Shown: positions 24,821 to 33,422, counted from the stretch's first letter. The stretch is DNA of 47,421 bases from an uncultured Clostridia bacterium (GCA_946186245.1 CAMHMN010000012.1:1-47421); one strand, 5' to 3'. A program made the numbers and translations. The notes: generated by a model not told the origin, from the sequence alone.

Positions 24821-25819
24821 TTGAGATTTTGTGATGAAAATAAAAAAAAGCGAAGCCTGTGCTTTGCCTTGATACTGATTCTGACAGCGGCGGCTGTGAC
24901 CTTCCTTCTTTCGCACCGGGAAAAAGAACCCCTCTCCGAAACGCGTTTTATGCTGGACACTGTCTGTTCCGTCACGCTGTACGAATGGCCTGGCGGCGGA
25001 AGCTCCATTCTCGACGGGGCCTTCGGGGTTTGCGGGAAGTATGAAAAGCAGCTCAGCGCAACCGCACCGTCCAGCGAGATTTATCTCATCAACCACAGCG
25101 ACGGGAATCCGGTGGAAGTTTCGCAGGAAACCGCCGAATTGCTGCAGCGTGCCATTGAATACTGCCGGATGAGCGGAGGGGCATTTGACATCACCATCTA
25201 CCCCGCAAAATCCCTCTGGCATTTCAACGGGGACGACGCTTCCCTTCCCGACCCGGAATCCCTGGCGCACGCCGCCTCCCTCGTGGATTACACCAGGATT
25301 TCCCTTGACGGCCGGACCGTGACGCTGCCTGCCGGAATGGGCATCGACCTCGGCGCGATCGCCAAAGGATTCATCGCCGACCGCATCGCCGAATATCTGA
25401 GAGAAAAAAACGTTGCCTCCGCAGTAATTGACCTGGGAGGCAACGTCTACACAGTCGGAAGCAAGCCCGACGGCACACGCTGGCGCGTCGGAATCAGGCA
25501 GCCTTTCGGCGAAGGAGAAGCCGACGTCGTGGAAACAGTCGATTCTTCCGTCGTCACTTCGGGCGTATACCAGAGATATTTTGAAAAGGACGGGAAACTC
25601 TATCATCACATTCTGGGTTCCTCTGACGGCATGCCGTGTGATACGGGTCTTTATTCCGTGACGATTCTGTCCGGAAGCTCGGAGCAATGCGATGCCCTCT
25701 CCACGATCTGCATGCTGCTGGGGTATGAAAAATCCCTTGCTCTGCTATCGGAATTCCCCGAAACAGAAGCCGTGTTTATCACTTCAGACAATCGGCTGCT
25801 GTACTACGGAAAGGAATGA
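24821..25819 (+). CDS. apbE: FAD:protein FMN transferase (ApbE family), membrane-anchored
   Basis: Attaches FMN covalently to Thr/Ser of extracytoplasmic flavoproteins such as Rnf/Nqr subunits. The 332-residue protein has an N-terminal membrane segment (~13-31) and the ApbE core: MLDTVCSVTLY, SGGAFDITIYP, GIDLGAIAKGFIADRI, VIDLGGNVYTVG, and the metal/flavin region VDSSVVTSGVYQRYF, HHILG and SEQCDALST. TTG start behind GAGGCG. It is divergent from the Gx transporter gene; no Rnf genes are in the window. Confidence 0.94.
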   Translation: MRFCDENKKKRSLCFALILILTAAAVTFLLSHREKEPLSETRFMLDTVCSVTLYEWPGGGSSILDGAFGVCGKYEKQLSATAPSSEIYLINHSDGNPVEVSQETAELLQRAIEYCRMSGGAFDITIYPAKSLWHFNGDDASLPDPESLAHAASLVDYTRISLDGRTVTLPAGMGIDLGAIAKGFIADRIAEYLREKNVASAVIDLGGNVYTVGSKPDGTRWRVGIRQPFGEGEADVVETVDSSVVTSGVYQRYFEKDGKLYHHILGSSDGMPCDTGLYSVTILSGSSEQCDALSTICMLLGYEKSLALLSEFPETEAVFITSDNRLLYYGKE

Positions 25820-25824
25820 AACCC

Positions 25825-25864
25825 GCGTCCCCTTGCGTCAGGACTCAGCGTCCCCTTGCGTCAG
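25825..25864 (+). repeat. Direct repeat, 17-base unit twice, 23-base period
   Basis: GCGTCCCCTTGCGTCAG occurs at 25825-25841 and 25848-25864, just after the apbE stop. It is followed by TTCCCGGCCCC/TTCCCGGC and GGCGGAAT doublets up to 25915. Confidence 0.8.
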
Positions 25865-25915
25865 AATCAGCATCCCTTCCCGGCCCCTTCCCGGCAGAAC
25901 GGCGGAATGGCGGAA

Positions 25916-26194
25916 TCAGCATGCGCTCTTTACGTCGCCATCCATCCCGACCCGCTCTGAAGCGTAGAGCTCGTCAATCGGAATGCCCAGCACATCGGCA
26001 AAGATCTGCACCTCATAGTCGTAGACCGACCGGAGCTGGTTTTCGATCTTGCTGATGGTTGCCACAGACCGGCTGACGCCCTTTTCACTGCAAAGCCTGC
26101 TGAATTCGGTCTGGGAAATATTCTTGATATTTCTCACCCTCTTGATCTTCGGCCCTACGACATTCAATACACCGCACCCATCCTTGTAATACAT
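25916..26194 (-). CDS. XRE-family transcriptional regulator (small)
   Basis: A 92-residue protein, nearly all a Cro/C1-type helix-turn-helix: GPKIKRVRNIKNISQTEFSR and GVSRSVATISKIENQLRS are the recognition region, and FADVLGIPIDELY the closing helices. Of two close ATGs, 26194 has AAAGG at 9-base spacing; the one at 26203 abuts the site. The promoter overlaps large inverted repeats (26282-26343), so autoregulation is likely. Target genes unknown. Confidence 0.88.
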   Translation of the reverse strand: MYYKDGCGVLNVVGPKIKRVRNIKNISQTEFSRLCSEKGVSRSVATISKIENQLRSVYDYEVQIFADVLGIPIDELYASERVGMDGDVKSAC

Positions 26195-26281
26195 TAAGCC
26201 CATCCTTTCTCTCGTGAAGTAAATGAAGTATTAAGAAAGAAAATCCACACAGCCGTTAAAGTTTCGGCTGCACAATACCAA

Positions 26282-26313
26282 TTTTTTACAGTTCAGAAAA
26301 AAATTGTAAAAAA
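26282..26313. promoter_or_regulatory. Inverted repeat 1 in the XRE leader (candidate operator)
   Basis: TTTTTTACA (26282-26290) and TGTAAAAAA (26305-26313) are perfect 9-base arms with a 14-base spacer, downstream of the minus-strand promoter. It touches inverted repeat 2. Confidence 0.45.
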
Positions 26314-26343
26314 ATGCTATCATTTGTTATTATTATAGCATTT
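26312..26343. promoter_or_regulatory. Inverted repeat 2 over the XRE -10 box (candidate operator)
   Basis: AAATGCTAT (26312-26320) and ATAGCATTT (26335-26343) are perfect 9-base arms with a 14-base spacer, covering the -10 box and start site of the minus-strand promoter, as expected for an autorepressor site. Arm length and spacing equal those of inverted repeat 1. Confidence 0.55.
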
Positions 26344-26359
26344 CTTGAAAAAAAGTCAA
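26332..26359 (-). promoter_or_regulatory. Sigma-A type promoter of the small XRE gene
   Basis: On the minus strand TTGACT (26354-26359), 16-base spacer, TATAAT (26332-26337). A further AT-rich palindrome, AATTTTATT (26382-26390) with AATAAAATT (26399-26407), lies upstream. The rest of the gap 26195-26550 holds only the ABC-F promoter. Confidence 0.8.
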
Positions 26360-26488
26360 TAGGTAAATAAAAGAACGGCAAAATTTTATTGCTACTTTAA
26401 TAAAATTCTTTAACAATTTATTGAACTTCAATGATTCAATATCTGACGATCACCCATTGTAGCGTTCATCCGGCTTCAAAAATACTTC

Positions 26489-26517
26489 TTGATTCTATTC
26501 CCGGATTTTGCTATAAT
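26489..26517 (+). promoter_or_regulatory. Sigma-A type promoter of the ABC-F/mtaB operon
   Basis: TTGATT (26489-26494), 17-base spacer, TATAAT (26512-26517). The predicted start near 26524 rules out upstream start codons of the ABC-F frame. Confidence 0.87.
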
Positions 26518-26550
26518 AGGATGGATAATTTTTCAAAGAAGGGGATCACC

Positions 26551-28458
26551 ATGACTCTGATGAATGCCGCCGGACTGGAGCTTTCCTTCGGGACGCACAC
26601 CGTTTTCGGCGACGTGAATTTTCTCATAGACGAACGCGACCATGTGGGACTTGTGGGCGTCAACGGATGCGGCAAGACCAGCCTTTTCAAGGTGCTGACG
26701 GGAGAATATTCCCCTGACGCCGGAACCTTCGGCAAAAGCAGGCTCGCCCGTATCGGCTACGTCGAGCAGTACGCCGTTTCCGGCAACCGCACGGTATTCG
26801 ACGAGCTGCTGACCGTATTCGACGACCTGAAGGAAATCGACCGCAGGCTCAACCGCCTCAGCGAGCTTATTTCGGACAATGAGGGCGACATGGACGCCCT
26901 GATAGAAGAACAGCACCGACTCACCGAGGAATACAACGAGCGCGGAGGGCTTACCTACCGCAGCCGCGCCCGTTCCGCCCTGCTGGGACTTGGCTTTACC
27001 GAGCAGCAGCTCACGCAGGGCATCAGCACGCTCAGCGGAGGACAGCGTTCAAAGGTGCAGCTCTGCAAGATGCTTCTCTCCAACGCCAATTTCCTGCTGC
27101 TGGACGAGCCGACCAACCATCTCGACATCGCTTCGGTGGAATGGCTGGAAGATTTTCTGCGTTCATTCCGGGGAGCCTACATTGTCATTTCCCACGACAG
27201 ATATTTTCTGGACAGGGTGACCAACCGCACGTTTGAGCTGGAAAACGGAAAGCTGACGGTCTACAACGGCAATTACAGCCATTACATAGACAAAAAAGCC
27301 GAAAACCGCGAAATCGCCATCCGTCATTTTGAGAATACCCAGCGGGAGATCAAACGCATTGAAGGGATTGTGGAACAGCAGCGACGCTGGAACCGCGAGA
27401 AAAACATCCGCACCGCCGAGAGCAAGCTCAAGCAGATCGAACGGCTGAAAAAGACGCTGGTGGCGGTGGACAGACTGCCGGAGGATTTCAGCTTCAGTTT
27501 CCCCGTCAGAAACGAAAGCGGAAACGACGTGCTCAAAGGCACTGATCTTTCTTTTGCCTACGGTGCCAAGGAGATCTTCCAAGGCGTCAACATCGACATC
27601 AAAAAAGGAGAGCGGGTTTTCCTTCTGGGACCCAACGGATGCGGCAAGACCACGCTCTTCAAGATGCTCTGTTCACGGCTCGGCGGCACCAAGGGATATG
27701 TCTCCCTCGGTTCCAATGTCGATATCGGCTATTACGACCAGACACAGGAATCGCTCCACGACGCCAAAAACGTCCTGTATGAGGTCTGGGACGAATATCC
27801 GCGCATGACCGAAACGGAAGTCCGTTCCTCCCTTGCGGCATTCCTCTTCAAAGGGGACGACGTCTTCAAGAGCATCGGCAATCTCAGCGGCGGCGAACGT
27901 GCGAGGGTCGCGATTCTCAAGCTGATGCTTTCACGCTGCAACTTACTGCTGCTCGACGAACCGACCAACCATCTCGACATCATCTCCCGCGAGGCTCTCG
28001 AAATGGCTCTGACCTGCTACGAAGGCACGATCTTCATGGTATCGCACGACAGATTTTTTATCAACCGTCTTGCAGACCGTATCTATTACATGGAAAACGG
28101 CGAAGTCACCGAATATATCGGCAATTACGACGATTTCACCGCCTACCGCGCGTCCCGTTCACTTCCCGAAGGGAGTCCCTCCCCTGCTCCGTTGAATGAG
28201 GAAAAGGAAAAGCGGGTCAATGATTACAGGCAGCGGAAGGAAGCGGCTGCCGCCGAACGAAAACGCCTGAAACAGATAGAGAATTCCGAGCAGGAGATCG
28301 AACGGCTGGAAGCAGAGGTAAGCCGGATCAACGAGCGCCTGACGCTGCCCGAGGTCAGCTCCGACTACGCTGAAATTATGAAGCTGACCCGGCAGGCAAC
28401 CGAGATGCAGCAGAGAATCGACGAGCTATATGCCTTGCTCGATGAATTGTATGATTAA
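26551..28458 (+). CDS. ABC-F family ATPase (ribosome-associated type)
   Basis: A 635-residue soluble protein with two nucleotide-binding domains and no membrane segments. NBD1: Walker A GVNGCGKTS (~36-44), signature LSGGQRSKV, LLLDEPTNHLD. A charged linker arm with RRWNREKNIRTAESKLKQIERL (quoted in part) follows. NBD2: GPNGCGKTT, LSGGERARV, LLLDEPTNHLD. The C-terminal ~80 residues form a Lys/Glu coiled coil. This is the ABC-F plan of translation factors acting at the ribosomal E-site; the subfamily (YdiF/YfmR-like) is inferred. Start at ATG 26551 behind AAGGGGAT. It overlaps mtaB by 1 base. Confidence 0.93.
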   Translation: MTLMNAAGLELSFGTHTVFGDVNFLIDERDHVGLVGVNGCGKTSLFKVLTGEYSPDAGTFGKSRLARIGYVEQYAVSGNRTVFDELLTVFDDLKEIDRRLNRLSELISDNEGDMDALIEEQHRLTEEYNERGGLTYRSRARSALLGLGFTEQQLTQGISTLSGGQRSKVQLCKMLLSNANFLLLDEPTNHLDIASVEWLEDFLRSFRGAYIVISHDRYFLDRVTNRTFELENGKLTVYNGNYSHYIDKKAENREIAIRHFENTQREIKRIEGIVEQQRRWNREKNIRTAESKLKQIERLKKTLVAVDRLPEDFSFSFPVRNESGNDVLKGTDLSFAYGAKEIFQGVNIDIKKGERVFLLGPNGCGKTTLFKMLCSRLGGTKGYVSLGSNVDIGYYDQTQESLHDAKNVLYEVWDEYPRMTETEVRSSLAAFLFKGDDVFKSIGNLSGGERARVAILKLMLSRCNLLLLDEPTNHLDIISREALEMALTCYEGTIFMVSHDRFFINRLADRIYYMENGEVTEYIGNYDDFTAYRASRSLPEGSPSPAPLNEEKEKRVNDYRQRKEAAAAERKRLKQIENSEQEIERLEAEVSRINERLTLPEVSSDYAEIMKLTRQATEMQQRIDELYALLDELYD

Positions 28459-29765
28459 TGACGAAACGGGGTTACACAGATAAATTGAAAGCAGGAATCG
28501 CAACACTTGGCTGCAAGGTCAATCAATATGAATCACAGGTCATGATGGAAACGCTTCTCGCACACGGCTTTGAACAGGCCGCGGAAGGCGAACCGGCGGA
28601 CGTTTTCATCGTCAACAGCTGCACCGTCACTGCCACCGGCGACAAGAAGGTGCGCCAGACCGTCCGCCGCGCAAGGCGGGAGAATCCCGACGCGGTCCTC
28701 ATTCTGACCGGCTGTATGCCGCAGGCATTTCCGGACGAATGCGAGGCGATCGAGGAAGCCGACATCATCATCGGCAATTCCAACCGGAACGCGCTGGTGG
28801 ATTACATTGAACAATTCATGCGCAGTCACCGGCGCATTATCGACATCCGGCCGCACGGCAAATCGTACGGCGAGGAATGTTCCGTCACCGGCATGAACGA
28901 ACGCACCAGGGCATATATCAAGATAGAAGACGGCTGCAACCGGTTCTGCACCTACTGCATTATTCCCTACGCACGCGGGCGTGTCCGCAGCCGTTCGCTG
29001 GAGGAAATCCGGAAGGAATCGCAGCGCATCGGACAAAAATACCGCGAAGTCGTGCTGGTTGGAATCAACCTTTCGGCATACGGCAGCGACATCGGCACCG
29101 ATCTTCTCGAAGCTGTCCGGGCAGCCGCTTCGGCGGAGGGCGTCGAGCGTGTCAGGCTCGGCTCGCTGGAACCTGATCTCACGCCCGACCGGCTGATCGA
29201 AGGGCTTGCGGAAATTCCCGGATTCTGTCCCCAGTTCCATCTCGCGATACAGAGCGGATGCGACGAAACGCTGCGGCGCATGAACCGCCATTACGACACG
29301 GCACAGTTCCGGCATGTCTGTGAGAAAATCCGCAGCACCTTTGACAATCCTTCCATTACGACCGACATCATGGTGGGCTTCGCGGGAGAAACCGAGGAAG
29401 AATTCGCCCGATCGCTCGCCTTTGCCCGTGAAATCGGCTTTGCACGATCCCACGTTTTCGCTTATTCCCGCCGCAGAGGAACCCGCGCCGATTCCTTCCC
29501 CGATCAGGTGGACGAACAGACCAAGGGCAGGCGCAGCGAGGAAATGATCCGTGAAACATCCCGTTCGGCCAGCGAATTTCTTCATTCACAGCTCGGCAAA
29601 AGGGTGAAGATTCTCGCCGAACGCGAGGTGGCCCCCGGCCTATTCGAGGGATACACCGAGAATTACACGCCGGCCCGCATTCAGGGGACGGATTTATGCG
29701 GCAGAATCATTGAAGCCACGGTCACGGATATTGCCGACGGAGCTGTCATGTGCTGTGCAATATGA
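28458..29765 (+). CDS. mtaB: tRNA t6A37 methylthiotransferase MtaB
   Basis: Radical SAM methylthiotransferase that converts t6A to ms2t6A at position 37 of tRNAs. The 435 residues have the UPF0004 N-terminal domain with its three Cys (LGCKVNQYES, VNSCTVT, LTGCMPQ), the radical SAM motif CNRFCTYCIIPYARGR, and a C-terminal TRAM domain (VKILAER...GYTENYTPARI). CKVNQYES is the form typical of MtaB rather than MiaB. ATG overlaps the ABC-F stop (TAATG), so the two translation-related genes are coupled. Confidence 0.94.
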   Translation: MTKRGYTDKLKAGIATLGCKVNQYESQVMMETLLAHGFEQAAEGEPADVFIVNSCTVTATGDKKVRQTVRRARRENPDAVLILTGCMPQAFPDECEAIEEADIIIGNSNRNALVDYIEQFMRSHRRIIDIRPHGKSYGEECSVTGMNERTRAYIKIEDGCNRFCTYCIIPYARGRVRSRSLEEIRKESQRIGQKYREVVLVGINLSAYGSDIGTDLLEAVRAAASAEGVERVRLGSLEPDLTPDRLIEGLAEIPGFCPQFHLAIQSGCDETLRRMNRHYDTAQFRHVCEKIRSTFDNPSITTDIMVGFAGETEEEFARSLAFAREIGFARSHVFAYSRRRGTRADSFPDQVDEQTKGRRSEEMIRETSRSASEFLHSQLGKRVKILAEREVAPGLFEGYTENYTPARIQGTDLCGRIIEATVTDIADGAVMCCAI

Positions 29766-29826
29766 CGGTTTTTAATGACAATTATTTACAATTCTGACAT
29801 TATTATAAAATAATCTCAAAAATCAG

Positions 29827-29855
29827 TTGTTATTTGTATTCTCTTATGTTATAAT
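29827..29855 (+). promoter_or_regulatory. Sigma-A type promoter of the PH-domain gene
   Basis: TTGTTA (29827-29832), 17-base spacer, TATAAT (29850-29855); leader of about 80 bases. Confidence 0.8.
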
Positions 29856-29941
29856 AATGAAAACCATGTTCGAAACGCAGCCCGCTGCGGATCATGGCGT
29901 GAAACAAACAAACTATTTTACTTTTTCAGGAGGGTTTTTAC

Positions 29942-30346
29942 ATGGCAAAGAAACAGGTTCAGCAGGATCCCGTACTTATCAAGGAGCGTAAGAGACGCAC
30001 ATTTTTCGCTCTGCCCTGGTCTTTTACCACTTACGCTATTACTACCAAGAAGCTCATCTACAAGAAGGGATTCCTCAATTCCTATGAGGACGAGATTCTT
30101 CTCTACAGAGTGCAGGATATCAGCGTAAAGCGTACGCTCGGTCAGAAGCTCTTCGGTCTTGGCACCATCGAAGTCCATTCCCAGGACAAGACCTGCCCCA
30201 TGCTCGAAATCAGAAACATCAAGCACTGCAGCGAATTCAGAAACATTCTCTCTGAGAACGTCGAGAAGGAAAAGACCCGCCGCGGCTTCCGCAGCACCGA
30301 AATCCTCGACAGCGACGGAGATTTCAGCGACCACTTCCAGGGCTGA
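29942..30346 (+). CDS. PH domain-containing protein (bPH_2/DUF304-like)
   Basis: A 134-residue soluble protein with a bacterial pleckstrin-homology fold: WSFTTYAITTKKLIYKKGFLN, EDEILLYRVQDISVKRTLGQKLFGLGTIEV, then a strand-helix end and an acidic tail (EILDSDGDFSDHF). It lacks the membrane helices of YdbS/YdbT proteins. Function unknown. Codons are highly uniform (AAG, AAC, CTC, GGC), as in glgA, suggesting strong expression. It has its own promoter and terminator; ATG behind CAGGAGGGTTTTTAC. Confidence 0.82.
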   Translation: MAKKQVQQDPVLIKERKRRTFFALPWSFTTYAITTKKLIYKKGFLNSYEDEILLYRVQDISVKRTLGQKLFGLGTIEVHSQDKTCPMLEIRNIKHCSEFRNILSENVEKEKTRRGFRSTEILDSDGDFSDHFQG

Positions 30347-30378
30347 TCGGTTTTCACTGCGTCACCTACCAAACATCA

Positions 30379-30430
30379 ATCGCCCGTCCGGAACGCCATT
30401 TACAGGCGCATACCGGACGGGCGATTTTTA
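30379..30430 (+). terminator. Rho-independent terminator of the PH-domain gene
   Basis: ATCGCCCGTCCGG (30379-30391) pairs perfectly with CCGGACGGGCGAT (30413-30425), followed by TTTTT. Confidence 0.93.
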
Positions 30431-30447
30431 TGTACTGTCTGTACCGA

Positions 30448-31749
30448 TTATGATTTTTTGTATTCCACATGCTTCCAGTCGTGATAAACCGCGACCTTAT
30501 CCCATCTTCTGAACATTTTGATGATTCTGCCGTACCAGGGATGTCCCCTGGTGTTTTTCATCTTGAAGACGCAGCCCTCGGGCTTTTCCTTCTCGATTAT
30601 TTCTACCGTCCTGGTCGGGACAACCGCGTCCTGAATAAACAGATATTTCAGCGATCTGCATTCACAGAGCCTTTCCCAATTCTTCACTTTATTTCCGCCG
30701 ATTTCCAGGAACTGAAGCTCCTGCAGACTGGTCAGAGGCGACACGTCGGTAATTTTATTGTAACGCAGATCCATATATTTCAGATGTGTCAATTCCGACA
30801 GCGGAGAGAGATCGGAAATGCTGTTGTCGGTGATGATCAGTATTTCCAGGTTTTTGAGGTTGCGCATCTCGCTGATGTCGGAAATATAGTCCCAATGTCC
30901 CAGGTCAAGCGCCCTCAGATCGGTGCAGTACCTGAAAAGCGGAGAGAATGTCTTTTCGTCGGCATAGGCAACCCAATTGCCCACCAGGGTGGAAAATACC
31001 TGAACGTCTGTCGGAATATCGTACTTCAGGATATGCAGCATCCACTTGAATTTCACATCCGGATATTCTTCGCGGAGCTTTCCCATTTCATCATCGCTGA
31101 CGCCGCAATCGCACATGTCATACGACTTGATATTGGGGAACAGCGAAATGGCAGTTCTCAGGGTATCCAGCTTTTTGATCCTGATATTGTCCAGACAGAC
31201 ATACTCCGTTGAACTGTCAACGGGAACCCCGTACAGCTCCGTACTGTAAACGCAATGGACACCGGGATTATTCTGCCGGATGAGCTGTACCACTTCATTG
31301 AGCTCGTCTATCGGCACCGAGCCGACAATTTCAAAATTTTTCAGATGGTGAAACACCGAGAAAAGTGCGGCGTCGCCCAGGTTTTCCGCCGGAACCGTCA
31401 GTTCTTCCGTTTCGCTGCCATACCGTTTACCGCCGATCTTCACGCTCCAGATGATATTGACATCCTTCTTCAGGTCGGATGAAATCTGGTCAATCGTTTT
31501 CTTGGAAACATCCAGCGAAGACAGATCAAGGGTTTTCAGACGACTGAATTCATTCAGAAAAGAGTAGTCATCGTATTTTGCGAAATCAGAATCAGTGACG
31601 ACCAGCGTGTCGGCACTTCTGTCGTATTTTCTGCCGCCCAGAGTGACATAATTGATACAGACGACGCCGATGATAAGAAGAAACAACAAAACACCCAGAA
31701 TATAATAAACCATCTTCTTTATCTTATCGAGCAATGAATTGTTTTTCAT
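30448..31749 (-). CDS. Membrane-anchored leucine-rich-repeat protein
   Basis: A 433-residue protein: a basic N-terminus, one membrane helix (~14-35), then an extracytoplasmic region. Residues ~280-385 hold at least four LRR units of the internalin-like 22-residue type (LRALDLGHWDYISDISEMRN, LEILIITDNSISDLSPLSEL, LKYMDLRYNKITDVSPLTSL, LQFLEIGGNKVKNWERL). The N-terminal half has weaker LRR-like strands. Probably a surface-exposed binding protein; the ligand is unknown. The frame extends to 31929, but ATG at 31749 with GGAGA and the promoter at 31823-31851 fix the start. Confidence 0.83.
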   Translation of the reverse strand: MKNNSLLDKIKKMVYYILGVLLFLLIIGVVCINYVTLGGRKYDRSADTLVVTDSDFAKYDDYSFLNEFSRLKTLDLSSLDVSKKTIDQISSDLKKDVNIIWSVKIGGKRYGSETEELTVPAENLGDAALFSVFHHLKNFEIVGSVPIDELNEVVQLIRQNNPGVHCVYSTELYGVPVDSSTEYVCLDNIRIKKLDTLRTAISLFPNIKSYDMCDCGVSDDEMGKLREEYPDVKFKWMLHILKYDIPTDVQVFSTLVGNWVAYADEKTFSPLFRYCTDLRALDLGHWDYISDISEMRNLKNLEILIITDNSISDLSPLSELTHLKYMDLRYNKITDVSPLTSLQELQFLEIGGNKVKNWERLCECRSLKYLFIQDAVVPTRTVEIIEKEKPEGCVFKMKNTRGHPWYGRIIKMFRRWDKVAVYHDWKHVEYKKS

Positions 31750-31822
31750 GATGACATTCTCCTGCAATTCAGTTTGAAGATAACGCGTTTTTTGACACAT
31801 CAAAAATGAAATCTTGCCGTTC

Positions 31823-31851
31823 ATTATACCAGAACCGACCCGAAAAAGCAA
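31823..31851 (-). promoter_or_regulatory. Sigma-A type promoter of the LRR gene
   Basis: On the minus strand TTGCTT (31846-31851), 17-base spacer, TATAAT (31823-31828). Upstream, 31917-31940 carries a palindrome GAATTCT/AGAATTC of unknown meaning. Confidence 0.75.
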
Positions 31852-31964
31852 GCGCATCCGCACAGAATTAACAGAAATATAAACAATTGATTCCCTCCGA
31901 CGAGGGAAAGTCCTGTGAATTCTTCTCATGGGGAGAATTCAAACGATTCAAATGATTCAATTGA

Positions 31965-32004
31965 AAAACTCCCTTTCACATGGCACCGGCATGCGGAAGG
32001 GAGC
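31965..32004 (-). terminator. Rho-independent terminator of the spoIIIA operon
   Basis: CTCCCTT (31970-31976) pairs with AAGGGAG (31998-32004), with inner GC pairing. On the minus strand the stem is followed by TTTTT, just past the spoIIIAH stop. Confidence 0.85.
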
Positions 32005-32012
32005 CTGATTGA

Positions 32013-32555
32013 CTATTTGACAGGAGTGACCACGATGTTGGAAATATCCGCTCCGGTCTGCGATACGATGATTTCGGTGATGACAGAGACCTTTTCGTTT
32101 GTCAGCCCGTCTGATTCGGGGACCAGCACGGAAACCCTGTCGCCGTTGATGTATACCATACAATCGCTGAAGCCCTTTGCCTTGATGAGCGTTTCGGCAG
32201 TGTTTTCGAGCTGAATGTTTTTGACGTGCTGTGTCCGGGCTTCAAGCGCCTGCGCTCTTGCGGATGCATCGGCCGATGTGTCCCTGAGCTGTTTCTCCAG
32301 TTCGTCCAGCACCTTGTCGCGTGCTGTCTGACGCTCCAGCCGGCTTTCGGCGAGCGTCCCGTTCTGCCTGACCGAGGTGTTGGCGTTCAGCTCGGCCGAA
32401 ACGAATTCCGCCTTGCCGATGTCCGATTCCGATACGCCGGAACGGGCAGGCGCGACGAATCGCTCTGTCGGCGCAAACTGCCAGTTGAGATAGACTGCCG
32501 TTCCGAGAGCCAGCACCAGTCCCGCGAGAATCAGATGTCTTTTGCTTGTTTTCAT
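32013..32555 (-). CDS. spoIIIAH: Stage III sporulation protein AH
   Basis: Mother-cell component of the SpoIIIA-SpoIIQ feeding channel between mother cell and forespore; its ring-forming domain binds SpoIIQ. The 180 residues have one membrane helix (~8-25), an Ala/Glu/Arg helical linker and a YscJ-like domain (VKNIQLENTAETLIKAKGFSD, VSVITEIIVSQTGADISNI). ATG at 32555 behind GGAGGA. The frame is open further upstream only because repeat copy B (32581-32745) contributes codons; that extension is not real. Confidence 0.93.
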   Translation of the reverse strand: MKTSKRHLILAGLVLALGTAVYLNWQFAPTERFVAPARSGVSESDIGKAEFVSAELNANTSVRQNGTLAESRLERQTARDKVLDELEKQLRDTSADASARAQALEARTQHVKNIQLENTAETLIKAKGFSDCMVYINGDRVSVLVPESDGLTNEKVSVITEIIVSQTGADISNIVVTPVK

Positions 32556-32580
32556 AAAAAATTCCTCCGTGTTTGTTTTT

Positions 32581-32745
32581 AGAGCCTGTTCAGAATCTCC
32601 GCGTGTGCGGATTGCGCCGTCAGATTTTTCGCCGGATGAAGGGAATTCTGTGCCGCCATACTGTCGTATTGCAAGCCAAATTCTCAAAATATGGCGGAAA
32701 AGAGGCAAGCAAGCTGTGCGTGGAGAGCTTCCGAAAAGGCTCTTA
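32581..32745 (+). repeat. Dispersed MITE-like element, copy B (165 bp), inside the spoIIIA operon
   Basis: Starts AGAGCCTGTTCAGAATCTCC and ends GGCTCTTA; the ends are imperfect terminal inverted repeats. Internal structure: hairpin TCCGCGTGTGCGGA (32598-32611) and arms CCGCCATA (32653-32660) with TATGGCGG (32690-32697). About a dozen differences from copy A. It occupies most of the 249-base gap between spoIIIAG and spoIIIAH. Confidence 0.92.
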
Positions 32746-32804
32746 ATCTGTCAGCCGATTATAAATCCTGAAAACGGCACAATGATTCTTTGCCTTTACA
32801 ATCG

Positions 32805-33413
32805 CTATTTCATTCGTGTGACACATACCCTGTTGGAGCTTGTACCCAGAGCCGTGGTCACCACATTGATGATCTGCTGTCTGACGCCGACGTCGTCCGC
32901 ACCGCTGCAAAGCACCACTACGCCGGCAACGGTGGGCGTTATCTCCTTGAGGATAAGCGGTTCCTCTCCCCTGCCCGCGTCGATCAGGATCAGACTCTCC
33001 TCCCCGCTGCGTTTTTCATCCCGGCTGACCCGTCCGTCAGGGTTGGAATCCTCCGATAATGCCGACGTCGTTTTCTGCTGGCTGGCGTAGACATATTCCG
33101 TACCGCATTCCAGTGTGACCATGACCTTTGTCCTGCCTGCGCCGTCTACCGATGAAATCAGCTCGGTCAGGCGGCTTTCCAGCCGGGCGGTGTATTCGTC
33201 ATAATCGTTTTCCCCGGCGCGGTATGCCGCAGGTTCCGCCGAAGTTTTGGCCGCGTCATCCCAGAAGTATTCCGACGCGAAAAGCAGCGCGATCGCCGCA
33301 AATCCCACAGCCAGAAGAATTCTGATCCTCTGCTCGGATTTCTCCGCGGCAAACAGCAGCTCGCCGAGCTTTCCGTTTCCCAGCGCCTTTCTGATGGTGT
33401 CCAGAGTACTCAC
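32805..33413 (-). CDS. spoIIIAG: Stage III sporulation protein AG
   Basis: Forms the large ring of the SpoIIIA channel. The 202 residues have a cytoplasmic start (MSTLDTIRKALGNGKLGELL), one membrane helix (~30-50) and the ring-building domain: YTARLESRLTELISSVDGAGRTKVMVTLE (quoted in part), TLECGTEYVYASQ, EPLILKEITPTVAGVVVLCSGADD and the closing helix QQIINVVTTALG. Normal length. Nine bases downstream of spoIIIAF in the operon order. Confidence 0.95.
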   Translation of the reverse strand: MSTLDTIRKALGNGKLGELLFAAEKSEQRIRILLAVGFAAIALLFASEYFWDDAAKTSAEPAAYRAGENDYDEYTARLESRLTELISSVDGAGRTKVMVTLECGTEYVYASQQKTTSALSEDSNPDGRVSRDEKRSGEESLILIDAGRGEEPLILKEITPTVAGVVVLCSGADDVGVRQQIINVVTTALGTSSNRVCVTRMK

Positions 33414-33422
33414 TTCCTTTCG

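Noticed and set aside
25825-25864. CRISPR-like repeat
   Set aside because: Only two 17-base units with a 6-base spacer; no array and no cas genes in the window.
32556-32708. N-terminal extension of spoIIIAH into repeat copy B (and likewise 13854-14114 for the radical SAM gene)
   Set aside because: The extra residues are encoded by the dispersed element and are shared between unrelated genes; good ribosome sites mark the internal starts.
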